This document shows, piece by piece, positions 19,335 to 27,801 of a stretch of DNA of 64,000 bases (within the stretch, counting starts at the first letter, position 1; every line of letters begins with the position of its first letter). The DNA comes from an uncultured Pseudomonadales bacterium (GTDB lineage Bacteria > Pseudomonadota > Gammaproteobacteria > Pseudomonadales > Azotimanducaceae): the NCBI GenBank assembly GCA_958296165.1, contig OY282447.1:4563154-4627153 (forward strand). The letters are read 5' to 3'. The position numbers were made by a program, and so were the translations under genes. The notes under the pieces were generated by a model. The model did not search any database. It saw only the letters and a program-made list of their open reading frames with translations, and had not been told where the DNA came from.

Positions 19335-20510
19335 ATGACTGCCATGTTGCGGCGCTTGGTATTGAAGCGCGTCCGCAGTCTGCAAAGCGCCGCCGTCGAG
19401 TTCGACAACCCAACGTTCTTGGTGGGCCAGAACGGCGCCGGCAAGAGCAACATCGTCGATGCGCTGGCGCTGTTGGCGGAAGCGATGACGTCGCCGCTGT
19501 CGGCGGCATTGGAGAAGCGCGGCGGCGTCGGGGTCGTAGGCCACCGCAGCACCTCCCGAGGACGGGTGGCGGACATGGGCTTGCGGGTGGAACTCGCCGG
19601 CTTGACTGCCGCACGAGAGGCAGCGTACGCGTTCGAGCTGCGCTGCACCAAGGGCTACGACTACCGTGTGCGGCGCGAACAATGCCGCTGCACCGCCCAA
19701 GACGGCACGACCAGTTGGTTCGACCGCCACGGTAACGCCTTCCGCAGCAGCATCGAGACCCGGCCAGCGTTGGCGTCGAACGCCCTCGCCCTGCCGCTCG
19801 TGGCCGGCGACGAGCGATTCGCGCCCGTGGCGCAGTTCCTCTCGAACATCCAACCCTACCGCATCGACCCAAGTGCGCTGCGCGAAATGCAGGATCCTGA
19901 CGCCGGCGGGCGCCTGCGCAGCAACGGCAGCAATGCGGCCAGCGTGCTTCGTCAGCTAGGCGAGGATGCACGCAGGCATGTGCAGGAGTTCCTGCAAACC
20001 GTTGTGCCGGGGGAGGTCGAAGTAACGCCCCGGCGCGTGCAGAACAAGCTGTCGCTCAAGTTCGTGCAGCAGGCGGAGCAATCCGGACGGTTGACGCTAG
20101 GGCCTCACAGCATGTCCGATGGCACGCTGCGCACGTTGGGCCTGCTGGCGGCGGTGTTTCAGCCTAACCCGCCTTTCGTGCTAATCGTCGAAGAACCGGA
20201 GGCCACCATCCACCCCGGGGCACTCGGCACGATTTTGGACGTTCTGCGTCTGGCCGCGCGTTCGACGCAGACGATCATCACCACGCACAGTCCAGACATC
20301 CTCGAAGTGCCGTGGATCGAAGACAGCCACTTGCGCATCGTCAGCTGGAAGGGAGGCGCAACCCAGGTCGCACAGGTTTCGGAAGCTACGCGAACCGCCT
20401 TGCGCGAACACTTGATGGACGCCGGCGAACTGCTGCGCGCCAACGCGCTCTTGGGGGCGGACGGTTCGTACCCCACGCAGATCGATCTGTTCACCGGATT
20501 GGCAAAATAA
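19335..20510 (+). CDS. ABC-type ATPase (AAA_21-like), partner of a DUF4276 TOPRIM protein
   Basis: 391 residues of the OLD/RecF-like ABC ATPase class. Walker A GQNGAGKS at 31-38, signature-like SMSDGTLR at 259-266, Walker B VLIVEEPEA at 282-290 and His-switch TTHSP at 316-320 are all present, so it should hydrolyse ATP. Start at ATG 19335, 6 bp after AAGGAGA. Only 3 bp separate its stop from the DUF4276 gene. ABC ATPase plus TOPRIM-domain pairs (as in OLD and PARIS) are used in phage defence; that role here is inference. Confidence 0.85.
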   Translation: MTAMLRRLVLKRVRSLQSAAVEFDNPTFLVGQNGAGKSNIVDALALLAEAMTSPLSAALEKRGGVGVVGHRSTSRGRVADMGLRVELAGLTAAREAAYAFELRCTKGYDYRVRREQCRCTAQDGTTSWFDRHGNAFRSSIETRPALASNALALPLVAGDERFAPVAQFLSNIQPYRIDPSALREMQDPDAGGRLRSNGSNAASVLRQLGEDARRHVQEFLQTVVPGEVEVTPRRVQNKLSLKFVQQAEQSGRLTLGPHSMSDGTLRTLGLLAAVFQPNPPFVLIVEEPEATIHPGALGTILDVLRLAARSTQTIITTHSPDILEVPWIEDSHLRIVSWKGGATQVAQVSEATRTALREHLMDAGELLRANALLGADGSYPTQIDLFTGLAK

Positions 20511-20513
20511 CCG

Positions 20514-21137
20514 ATGACGATTGTTCCCATCGTTGAAGGGCACGGCGACGTGGAGGCCGTTCCCGTGTTGCTGCGGCGCTTGGTCAATGCAGCGCAGGCG
20601 TGGGAGAGTATCCGTATCGATAGGCCGATTCGGCGCAAGCGCAGTCAGCTAGTCGATCAGGACGCACTGAGGAAGTCCGTTCGTTTGGCGGGTCTTCGGG
20701 GGGATGCCGTTCTCGTAATCTTCGACAGCGACGACGACTGCCCCGTGGAGATTGCGGCGCAAGTGCAGGAGTGGGCGGTTGCGGAAGCCGGTCACCTCGC
20801 TTGCGAAGTCGTGCTGGCCAACCGCGAATACGAGGCTTGGTTCCTTGCGGCGGTCGAGTCCCTGCGTGAGCACCACGGTGTGAAGAACGATGCGGTGTCG
20901 CATCCACATCCCGAATCACCCCGCGGCGCGAAAGGCGTGCTGGAAGCGAAGATGCACATCGGCTACAGCGAAACGACGCATCAGCCCGCCTTCAGCGCGA
21001 TGTTCTGCTTGTCTGCCGCGTATGCCGGCTGCCGCTCCTTTCGCAAGTTGGTTGGCTCTTTCGGACGCTTGGTGGTTGGTGTGGGCGCCGATCTGCCGGC
21101 TTGGCCGCCCCCGGCTTGGAGGCGGCACGCTACCTGA
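20514..21137 (+). CDS. DUF4276 family TOPRIM-like protein
   Basis: 207 residues. The TOPRIM pattern is visible: catalytic Glu8 in VPIVEGHGDV and the acidic cluster DSDDD at 71-75 after a hydrophobic strand (AVLVIF). Later EYEAWFLAAVESL and YSETTHQPAF are DUF4276 landmarks. Likely a nuclease or nucleotide-binding effector controlled by the ATPase encoded 3 bp upstream. Similar ATPase/TOPRIM pairs act as abortive or nuclease defence systems; I cannot tell which type this is. Confidence 0.8.
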   Translation: MTIVPIVEGHGDVEAVPVLLRRLVNAAQAWESIRIDRPIRRKRSQLVDQDALRKSVRLAGLRGDAVLVIFDSDDDCPVEIAAQVQEWAVAEAGHLACEVVLANREYEAWFLAAVESLREHHGVKNDAVSHPHPESPRGAKGVLEAKMHIGYSETTHQPAFSAMFCLSAAYAGCRSFRKLVGSFGRLVVGVGADLPAWPPPAWRRHAT

Positions 21138-21181
21138 GCGAAACTGGGCCGTATCACGAGATGTCAGGCGCGTTATCGGCA

Positions 21182-21437
21182 CTAACTCGCCGCTATCTCC
21201 AAGCAAACGCCGAGGCGCGGGGTCGCAATCAAGCCGAGCGCAGCAGGATCTTCATCCGCTAGGAACAGGCCAACCGTCTCGCGCAGGTTGCGGAGCGTTT
21301 CGTCTAGCGAGTGGCCCCTGGGTAACCACGGCAACCTCGAGACATTCGGCCACATAACCGCCGTCGCTCTCCGAGACCATCGTGTGAATGGTCGAACGCA
21401 AGTTGGTGTCGCCCAGAACTTCGTCGTGAATCGCCAT
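21182..21437 (-). pseudogene. HicB-like antitoxin interrupted by a one-base frameshift
   Basis: The first frame gives MAIHDEVLGDTNLRSTIHT ... GGYVAECLEVAVVTQG, the second gives GHSLDETLRNLRETVGLFLA; together they form a normal HicB N-terminal domain (partial RNase H fold) broken in a GGGGCC run near 21316. Removing one base restores the reading. ATG 21437 has AAAGAGGTG in front. No HicA toxin frame is present beside it. Either a true pseudogene or a homopolymer sequencing error. Confidence 0.65.
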
Positions 21438-21518
21438 CGAACACCTCTTTCGTAGCGTGGCACCGAAACACGCTGCAACGTCCACATAAGCTATGAGTGC
21501 AGCGCACCCTAACGGCAA

Positions 21519-21547
21519 GACGGCAGCTTGCCCCGCAAGCTGCCGTC
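21519..21547 (-). terminator. Terminator-like hairpin
   Basis: A perfect 12-bp stem (21519-21530 with 21536-21547) with a 5-base loop, located about 65 bp after the stop of the minus-strand gene 21613-22653. There is no clear T-run on either side, so it may be a transcript 3'-end stabiliser rather than a strong intrinsic terminator. Confidence 0.5.
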
Positions 21548-21612
21548 ACCAGCCTCGCCTTTGCGCCCCGATTGGCGCCGGGAAGCCCTCACCCCCTCTA
21601 GGCGAAGCCCGC

Positions 21613-22653
21613 CTAGTCGAAGCGTCGCCGTTCGTCTTCCGAACGGGGGCGGCGCGGCGTGGGCACCAGCTTGTCTACCTTGATGTTGGTGCCGTCCACT
21701 TGCACCAGCACTTCGCGCTCGGCGTTGAAGCCCATGTCCGTGAGGAGGATGTAGAGCCATTCCTCCAGCTTGGACGCCTTGGCCGTGGTGTGGTACTCGT
21801 AGCGGCGCACGGCAGCGGACTTGTCGATCAAGTCGTGCCCGTTGTAGCCGGGGAACTCCTCCGCCATCACGCCCACCAGCGTCAGCGCTTCCTGGTTGTT
21901 GAAGTAGCGCAACGTCAGCGTGTAGGGGGTGAGCAGGCCGTGGCCGTCGCCAGAGGCGCCGCCGCCAACCGGGGCGCCGTCGCTCGGCACAGCCACTTCG
22001 CTACGCGGCGCGCGCTTGGGCGGCGAGTAGCGTTCCAGCTTCAGCGCCAGCACTTCGCCTAGGCCGGCGGCGATCTCACGGGCGCGGTCGCCGACCACTT
22101 CGGTGATGCATACCGGTGATTCCAGGCAGTCCGCCGGGGCAGGATATTCGGCGCGTGGCATCTCGAAGGTGTCCAGGAACTGGTTGGAGGCGGCGTCGTA
22201 GATTTCGCCGTCTATGCGGGTTTGCACCTTGGTGGAGAACTCCAGATCCTTGGCTTGGGCGTGGATGCGGAACAGCACCCAAGCGCGCACCCGATGCGAG
22301 GCGTTGCCGCTCTTGTTCATCAGCTTGATGCCTTCGATCAGTTCCGTCTTGGGGCGGCGCTCGGTGATCTCCCAGCCCAAGTCCACGGCCACGGATTCTT
22401 CGTCGATCATGCGGAAGCCGTGCCGCTGCATGGCGCCTTTCAGTTCTGCGTGTTCTGCGTTCACGCGCTTGAAGATGTCGCTGGAACGCTTCACGGTATT
22501 GGGGTCTTCGTCCTCGCCCATCACCAGCACGGGAATGTTGGTGCCGACGTTGCGGCTGTGGTCCACGCCGGTGGCGGCCCAGGCGGTGGTGGCGGTTAGC
22601 GTGAGGGCGGCGGCAGCGGCGGCCATCAGGTTGGTTTGCCGTGCGTTGCGCAT
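21613..22653 (-). CDS. Hypothetical periplasmic protein
   Basis: 346 residues with a clear signal peptide (residues 1-27, ending TAWAA) and no other membrane segment. After the signal the sequence starts IPVLVMGEDED and continues with mixed alpha/beta character; the last third (LTPYTLTLRYFNNQEALTLV) may be a second small domain. One possible disulphide pair (PADCLESPVC). Not recognised. Start ATG 22653 is preceded by AGGAG at good spacing. Monocistronic, with a hairpin after its stop. Confidence 0.65.
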   Translation of the reverse strand: MRNARQTNLMAAAAAALTLTATTAWAATGVDHSRNVGTNIPVLVMGEDEDPNTVKRSSDIFKRVNAEHAELKGAMQRHGFRMIDEESVAVDLGWEITERRPKTELIEGIKLMNKSGNASHRVRAWVLFRIHAQAKDLEFSTKVQTRIDGEIYDAASNQFLDTFEMPRAEYPAPADCLESPVCITEVVGDRAREIAAGLGEVLALKLERYSPPKRAPRSEVAVPSDGAPVGGGASGDGHGLLTPYTLTLRYFNNQEALTLVGVMAEEFPGYNGHDLIDKSAAVRRYEYHTTAKASKLEEWLYILLTDMGFNAEREVLVQVDGTNIKVDKLVPTPRRPRSEDERRRFD

Positions 22654-22774
22654 GGTGTGCTCCTGATTGCGGTTTGAGATTAGCTCTCGCTATGCGGGCA
22701 TGGAGGGTTCAGGGGCGGATTTCTGGTTGGGGCTTGGATCCCGCGATCTTGTTTGCGGCACTTCGGCGAAAAAA

Positions 22775-22818
22775 CAAGGGCTATCGCCCTTGGAACCCAT
22801 CGGGGGGGGCACCCCCCC
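22775..22818. repeat. Two adjacent hairpins including a G8/C7 palindrome
   Basis: CAAGGGC (22775-22781) pairs with GCCCTTG (22786-22792) over a 4-base loop. Ten bases later a run of eight G (22802-22809) faces seven C (22812-22818). A further CCCCC follows. Function not evident. Confidence 0.5.
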
Positions 22819-23108
22819 GAACCCCCGAGCGGCGGCTCTGCTGCCGGCAGGAACGTTGGAAGTACAAGTTGCCTTGCCGCTGCGGGCCGTCGGCGCGAGC
22901 CTTGTGGCCATTGCCGCTCCGAATCCTTCGCCGCAACTGCGTAGAGCCGTTGGATCGCTCACCGCAGCGGAACCGCCGGAGCTCGCCATCAACCGCCTCT
23001 CCGCCCTTGGCGTGACGCTAGCGACGGCCACCCACGCGGTGCTGTGATCGCGAGGCGCACCCCACAAGATCGGCTAGCTAGGCGCGTGTAGCCGCCACCA
23101 CTGCGCGT

Positions 23109-23136
23109 CTCGACCTGCCCCGCAAAGTGCGATAAT
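23109..23136 (+). promoter_or_regulatory. Candidate sigma70 promoter for aroQ
   Basis: CTCGAC (23109-23114) and GATAAT (23131-23136) are spaced by 16 bp, about 30 bp ahead of the GTG start of aroQ. The -10 is good; the -35 is weak. Confidence 0.4.
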
Positions 23137-23167
23137 CACCCCATTGAACGCTGTGAAGGCGGCTTAG

Positions 23168-23620
23168 GTGGCCAAGTTGCTGGTCCTGCACGGGCCGAAT
23201 CTGAACCTGCTCGGCACTAGGGAGCCGGATCTGTACGGGGCCGAGACCCTGGACGACATCAACGCCCGTTTGCAGCATTGCGCCACCGCTGCTGGGCACG
23301 CGCTGGCCACGCTGCAAAGCAACGCCGAGCACGAGCTGGTGGAAGCCGTGCATCGCGCGAAAGCGGATGGCGTTGCCGCCATCGTCATCAATCCTGCTGC
23401 CTTTACGCACACCAGCGTGGCGTTGCGCGATGCTCTGCTGGCAGTTGAGCTGCCGTTCGTCGAAGTCCACCTCTCCAACGTCCACGGCAGGGAGCCGTTC
23501 CGGCGCCATTCCTACTTCTCGGACATCGCCCGTGGCGTCATCGCGGGCTTCGGGGCCGCCGGCTACGTCTATGCTTTGAGAGCCGCCATGGACATGATCG
23601 AGAACCAGCGTGGGGAATAA
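23168..23620 (+). CDS. aroQ: Type II 3-dehydroquinate dehydratase
   Basis: 150 residues, normal length. Converts 3-dehydroquinate to 3-dehydroshikimate in the shikimate pathway. Motifs: [15 protein letters not shown] with the active-site Tyr shortly after (DLYG), [17 protein letters not shown], and [20 protein letters not shown] start at 23168 with GAAGG about 7 bp upstream. Heads the aroQ-accB-prmA-DUF3426-purH-purD run; its stop is 1 base before the accB start. Confidence 0.95.
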   Translation: MAKLLVLHGPNLNLLGTREPDLYGAETLDDINARLQHCATAAGHALATLQSNAEHELVEAVHRAKADGVAAIVINPAAFTHTSVALRDALLAVELPFVEVHLSNVHGREPFRRHSYFSDIARGVIAGFGAAGYVYALRAAMDMIENQRGE

Positions 23621-23621
23621 T

Positions 23622-24035
23622 GTGGAGCTGAGCAAAATCAAGGAACTGATCGATCTGGTCAAAGAGTCCGGCATCAGCGAACTCGAAGTGCAGTCCAATG
23701 GCCAGCGCGTGCGCATCGTCCGCGCCACGCAAGGTGCGCCCGTTGCGCCGGCACCGGCGCCAGCGGCAGAAGCGCAACCACCCAAAGCGGCGGACGCACC
23801 GGGCAGCGTGATTGCCGCTCCGCTGTCGGGCACTTTCTACCGCGCGCCGGCGCCGGGCGAAAAGCCCTTCGTAGACTTAGGCGATAGCGTTGCCGTGGGC
23901 GATGTGCTGTGCATCATCGAGAGCATGAAGATGATGAACCGCGTGAAGAGCGAGTGCGCCGGCGAGGTCACCGCCGTGCTGCTCGACGACGGCCAAGCCA
24001 TCGAATCCGGCACCGGGTTGTTTCGCATCCTCTAG
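23622..24035 (+). CDS. accB: Biotin carboxyl carrier protein of acetyl-CoA carboxylase
   Basis: 137 residues. N-terminal KIKELIDLVKESGISELEV matches the AccB family, then an Ala/Pro linker (40-60) and a biotinyl domain with ESMKMMN, biotin on Lys103. GTG start at 23622 is chosen because it aligns with family N-termini and has GGGGA 5-6 bp upstream. In gammaproteobacteria accC (biotin carboxylase) almost always follows; here prmA follows after 34 bp and accC is absent from the window. Confidence 0.93.
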   Translation: MELSKIKELIDLVKESGISELEVQSNGQRVRIVRATQGAPVAPAPAPAAEAQPPKAADAPGSVIAAPLSGTFYRAPAPGEKPFVDLGDSVAVGDVLCIIESMKMMNRVKSECAGEVTAVLLDDGQAIESGTGLFRIL

Positions 24036-24069
24036 CCCTACTAGCTAGCCCCACTAGCGCACTAGCCCG

Positions 24070-24897
24070 ATGCCTTGGTTGCGTTTGCGGGTCAGGGCTG
24101 CCGCCGGCGCCAACGCCATCGGCGAACAACTGCTCGCTGCCGGCGCGGTTGCCGTGTCGGTGCTGCCGGGGCCGGATGCGCAAGACGTTCTGGAACCCGC
24201 GCCCGGCGAAGCGCCCTATTGGCACAGCACGCGAATCGAAGCGCTGCTGCCGATCGATGCAGACATCACCGCCCTGCCCCGCCTAGACTTCGACGTCGAT
24301 TTTCTCGCCGATCAAGATTGGTCGCAGGCTTGGCGCTGCGGGTTCGGGCCGATGCGCTTCGGGCGCCTGGTCGTGATGCCGCAGGACGGCACCACGCATC
24401 TCGCCGCGCACGAGGTGGTCGTGCGCCTAGACCCCGGCTTGGCGTTCGGCACCGGTACGCATCCAACTACGGCGCTATGTCTGGACTGGCTGGCGAGCCA
24501 GCAGCTGGCCGGGCGACGCGTGCTGGATGTGGGCTGCGGTTCCGGCATCCTCGCCATCGCCGCACAGCGTCTTGGCGCTGGGTCGACTGTGGCGGTGGAC
24601 CACGACCCGCAAGCCCGGCAGGCAACCGCCGACAACGCCAGGCGCAATGGCGTGGCAGTGACGATCAAGAGCGACCTCGCCACGGTGGAAGGCCGCTTCA
24701 ATGTCGCGTTGGCCAACATCGTCGCCAACACGCTGTGCGAAATGGCGCCCGATCTACACGCCCGAGCCGACAAGCTCGCGCTTTCGGGCATACTTCCCGG
24801 CCAAGCGGAGCGAGTGATGGGCGCCTTTCCCGGATTCCAGTTTCAAGTGCCAGTCGTCAAGGACGGCTGGGTGCTGCTGCGGGGCCGACGTGCCTGA
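24070..24897 (+). CDS. prmA: Ribosomal protein L11 methyltransferase
   Basis: 275 residues, slightly shorter than the usual ~293. Trimethylates L11 using S-adenosylmethionine. The N-terminal substrate-recognition part is followed by LDPGLAFGTGTHPTTALCL and the SAM motif LDVGCGSGILAIAA, then ANIVANTL. ATG start at 24070. Its 3' end overlaps the DUF3426 gene by 8 bases, indicating translational coupling. Confidence 0.92.
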   Translation: MPWLRLRVRAAAGANAIGEQLLAAGAVAVSVLPGPDAQDVLEPAPGEAPYWHSTRIEALLPIDADITALPRLDFDVDFLADQDWSQAWRCGFGPMRFGRLVVMPQDGTTHLAAHEVVVRLDPGLAFGTGTHPTTALCLDWLASQQLAGRRVLDVGCGSGILAIAAQRLGAGSTVAVDHDPQARQATADNARRNGVAVTIKSDLATVEGRFNVALANIVANTLCEMAPDLHARADKLALSGILPGQAERVMGAFPGFQFQVPVVKDGWVLLRGRRA

Positions 24898-25765
24898 CGA
24901 GGCATGGACGAACCTCGTCTGCTCGTGTCCTAGCTGCGCGACGCGCTTTCGCATCGGTGAAGATCAGCTGGCAGTCGCGGGCGGCCAAGTGCGCTGCGGC
25001 GCTTGTTTGGCGGTCTTCGACGGGCGCGCCAATCTAGTAGCCCCGCGACAGGCACCCGCGCCAACTCCGAGCGAGCCGCTGGTCGAGCCGGTAGAAGCCG
25101 CGCCAGCACCGCCCGCAGCATGGGAAGCGCCCGCCGTCGAAACCGCCTTGCCGACCGCCACAGTCGCCCCCGAAGCGCCAGCGGAAACCCAACCGGAACC
25201 GCCGCCAGTCGTCGCGCTCGGCCCGCGTGGTGCCGCCCTTGCCGCACGCCGCAAGCCGAAACAACGCAAACCTCCACGCGAACGCTCTGGGGCAAGCGTC
25301 GACTACCGCAGTTTGGGCGTCAGCGCCGGCGTCACCGCGCTCGTGCTGTTGCTGGCGGTGAACGTGCTGGCGGTGCAATTCGACTCCTGGTCGCAACTGC
25401 GGGCGATGCGCGGTTTGTATGCAAGCGCGTGTGGGCTCGTTGGCTGCGATTTGCCGCCGCTGCGGTCGCTCGCGGACATCGGCGTGGAGGATCAAGCCAG
25501 CGGCACCCGGCTCGGCCCGCCAGAGCCGCTCACCCTCACTGCGGTACTCGTCAATCGAGCCGGATTCGAGCAGCGATTTCCCACCTTGGCCGTGCGCCTG
25601 TTGGCCGCCGACGGCAAGTTGCTGGCCCAACACCGCATAGCGCCACGCACCTATCTGGCGCAGGGTACTTCAGCCGCTATGGTGCCGAACCGGCCGACGC
25701 CCATTACGCTGCGGCTCGACGACCCAGGTGCCGACGCGATCAGCTATGCAATCACGCTGTGGTGA
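24890..25765 (+). CDS. Zinc-ribbon DUF3426 membrane protein
   Basis: 291 residues. N-terminal MJ0042-type zinc ribbon with Cys13/Cys16 and Cys36/Cys39 (CPSC ... RCGAC), a Pro/Ala-rich linker (50-120), one transmembrane helix near 140-158 (VTALVLLLAVNVLAVQF) and a C-terminal DUF3426 domain. Commonly found beside prmA and fis in gammaproteobacteria; function not established. GTG start inside the prmA 3' end. Fis, normally downstream, is missing. Confidence 0.8.
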   Translation: MPDEAWTNLVCSCPSCATRFRIGEDQLAVAGGQVRCGACLAVFDGRANLVAPRQAPAPTPSEPLVEPVEAAPAPPAAWEAPAVETALPTATVAPEAPAETQPEPPPVVALGPRGAALAARRKPKQRKPPRERSGASVDYRSLGVSAGVTALVLLLAVNVLAVQFDSWSQLRAMRGLYASACGLVGCDLPPLRSLADIGVEDQASGTRLGPPEPLTLTAVLVNRAGFEQRFPTLAVRLLAADGKLLAQHRIAPRTYLAQGTSAAMVPNRPTPITLRLDDPGADAISYAITLW

Positions 25766-25805
25766 GCTCTGGTAGCTGTGGCGACTCTGGTGCTCTGGTA
25801 GAGGC

Positions 25806-26399
25806 GTGAACGTCGAACGCGCCCTGATAAGCGTCTCGGACAAAACCGGCGTGGTGGATTTCGCCCATGCGCTGGCCGATCTTGGCATCGAGATATTGTC
25901 TACCGGCGGTACGCGCCGGGCGTTGGCGGATGCTGGCGTTGCGGTTGTCGAAGTGGCAGCGGTCACTGGCTTCCCGGAAATCATGAACGGGCGCGTGAAG
26001 ACCCTGCACCCGAAGATCCACGGCGGCATCCTTGCGCGCCGACAGCTAGACGGTGCCGCGCTGGTCGAACACGGCATCAGCCGCATCGACCTCGTGGCGG
26101 TGAATCTATATCCGTTCGAGCAAACCGTGGCACGGCCGGATTGCACCGTGCAGCTCGCCATCGAGAACATCGACATCGGCGGCCCGGCGATGTTGCGCTC
26201 GGCCGCGAAGAATCACCGCGACGTGCTGGTGGTAGCCGACCCTGGCGACTACGGCGCGGTGGCGCAACGGCTTGCGAAGGGCGATGCAGACCTTCGCTTT
26301 CGGCTACAGCTTGCCGCCAAAGCGTTTGCCCACACAGCGGCCTGCGATGCCGCCATTGCGCGGTATCTGCGACAGATCGAGGCGCGAGGGCAAGCGTGA
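25806..26399 (+). CDS. purH: IMP cyclohydrolase half of PurH (AICAR transformylase domain absent)
   Basis: 197 residues beginning [19 protein letters not shown] and containing [31 protein letters not shown] and [17 protein letters not shown], all from the MGS-like IMP cyclohydrolase domain. Normal PurH is about 520 residues with a C-terminal AICAR transformylase; here a TGA follows exactly at the domain boundary ([18 protein letters not shown]) and purD begins 40 bp later. Could be a functional single-domain enzyme with the other half encoded elsewhere, or a deletion derivative. GTG start at 25806. Confidence 0.88.
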   Translation: MNVERALISVSDKTGVVDFAHALADLGIEILSTGGTRRALADAGVAVVEVAAVTGFPEIMNGRVKTLHPKIHGGILARRQLDGAALVEHGISRIDLVAVNLYPFEQTVARPDCTVQLAIENIDIGGPAMLRSAAKNHRDVLVVADPGDYGAVAQRLAKGDADLRFRLQLAAKAFAHTAACDAAIARYLRQIEARGQA

Positions 26400-26439
26400 G
26401 AGCGCACCAAAACCAGCCGACAGCCCTGGCGGTTATTCG

Positions 26440-27726
26440 ATGAAGGTGCTCGTCGTGGGCGGCGGCGGACGCGAACATGCGCTCGCTTGGGCATTCGCAC
26501 GCTCGGCCAAGGTGCAAACAGTGCTCGTCGCGCCCGGCAATCCGGGCACCGCGGCCGAGGGTGGCAAAATACGCAACATCGATGTCGATGCGAACATCGA
26601 CGCCTTGGCGGACTGCGCCGAGCGGGAAGCGGTGGATCTCACCGTGGTCGGCCCCGAAGCGCCGTTGGTGGCGGGCATCCGCGACGCCTTCGATGCACGG
26701 CAGCTGCCCTGCTTCGGCCCCTCCAAAGCCGCGGCGCAGTTGGAAGGCTCGAAGTCGTTCGCCAAGCACTTTATGGCGCGGCACGGCATCCCTACCGCGG
26801 CCAGCGCCACATTCGCGGATGCCGCCGCAGCGGAGCGCTATCTGCGCTCCCATGGTACGCCGGTGGTGGTCAAGGCAGATGGCTTGGCGGCCGGCAAGGG
26901 CGTGGTCGTGGTGCGTGAAGACGTGGACGAAGCAGTGGCCGCTATGCGCACCATGCTCTCCGGCGAGGGCTTCGGCGACGCTGGGCGCACAGTGGTGGTC
27001 GAAGATCTCCTAGCCGGCGAAGAGGCGAGCTTCATCTGTCTGTGCGATGGCGAGCGGGCGCTGCCGTTCGCCTCGTCACAGGATCACAAGCCGCGCGACG
27101 AAGGAGACGAGGGGCCGAATACCGGCGGCATGGGGGCCTATTCCCCCGCGCCCGTGATCTCGCCGGCTGTCCACAAGAGGGTGATGGCGGAGATCGTTCA
27201 GCCCACGTTGCGCGGCATGGCCGCCCAAAGCACGCCCTACCAAGGGTTTCTCTACGTTGGCCTGATGATCGCCGCCGACGGTTCGCCCAGCGTGGTCGAG
27301 TTCAACTGCCGCTTTGGCGACCCGGAAGCGCAGCCCGTGCTGGTGCGCTTGCGTTCGGACTTGGCGGTGCTGTGCCAGCGCGCCCTCGCCGAAGGACTGC
27401 ACGGCACTTCCCTCGACTGGGACTCCCGTGCCGCGCTAGGCGTGGTGCTGGCCAGCGGCGGCTATCCGCTCGCCTACGAGACCGGCGACATCATCGCCGG
27501 GCTAAACGACGCGGTGCAGCACACCAAGGTCTTTCACGCCGGAACTGCCTACAAGGACGGCCGCATCGTCACCAACGGCGGCCGGGTGTTGTGCGTGGTG
27601 GGCATGGGCGAGAGCATCGCGGACGCGCAGCAGTGCGCATACCAGCGCGCCGAAAAGCTCAAATGGAGGGCGATGTACTACCGCAGAGACATCGGATTTC
27701 GCACGCTGCAAAAGGGCGTTAGCTGA
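26440..27726 (+). CDS. purD: Phosphoribosylamine-glycine ligase
   Basis: 428 residues, family-typical length. Catalyses the ATP-dependent second step of purine synthesis. Motifs: MKVLVVGGGGREHALAWA, GPSKAAAQLEGSKSFAKHFM, PVVVKADGLAAGKGVVV, and ATP-grasp metal ligands in VVEFNCRFGDPEAQPVL. Start ATG 26440; a longer reading would overlap purH. Last gene of the run. Confidence 0.95.
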   Translation: MKVLVVGGGGREHALAWAFARSAKVQTVLVAPGNPGTAAEGGKIRNIDVDANIDALADCAEREAVDLTVVGPEAPLVAGIRDAFDARQLPCFGPSKAAAQLEGSKSFAKHFMARHGIPTAASATFADAAAAERYLRSHGTPVVVKADGLAAGKGVVVVREDVDEAVAAMRTMLSGEGFGDAGRTVVVEDLLAGEEASFICLCDGERALPFASSQDHKPRDEGDEGPNTGGMGAYSPAPVISPAVHKRVMAEIVQPTLRGMAAQSTPYQGFLYVGLMIAADGSPSVVEFNCRFGDPEAQPVLVRLRSDLAVLCQRALAEGLHGTSLDWDSRAALGVVLASGGYPLAYETGDIIAGLNDAVQHTKVFHAGTAYKDGRIVTNGGRVLCVVGMGESIADAQQCAYQRAEKLKWRAMYYRRDIGFRTLQKGVS

Positions 27727-27801
27727 CAGACAAACGGCTTTCAGGCGTTCAACCTTAGTGTCTTGGTGCCGCCTTGAGGCACTTTGGATTGGAGATTCGC
27801 C

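Larger units (their letters stand above)
22654..23167. other. 514-bp spacer with hairpins, no supported gene
   Basis: Open frames here lack protein-like composition. The stretch contains two adjacent hairpins (22775-22792 and 22802-22818) and, at its end, a promoter for aroQ. It also separates the divergent hypothetical gene from aroQ. Confidence 0.5.

Noticed and set aside
21116-21261. Plus-strand frame reading EAARYLSETGPYHEMSGALS as a possible frameshifted DUF4276 tail
   Set aside because: DUF4276 already ends sensibly, and the segment lies antisense to the HicB C-terminal part.
22667-23047. 126-codon plus-strand frame
   Set aside because: Crosses the G8/C7 hairpin, lacks a ribosome binding site and any motif.
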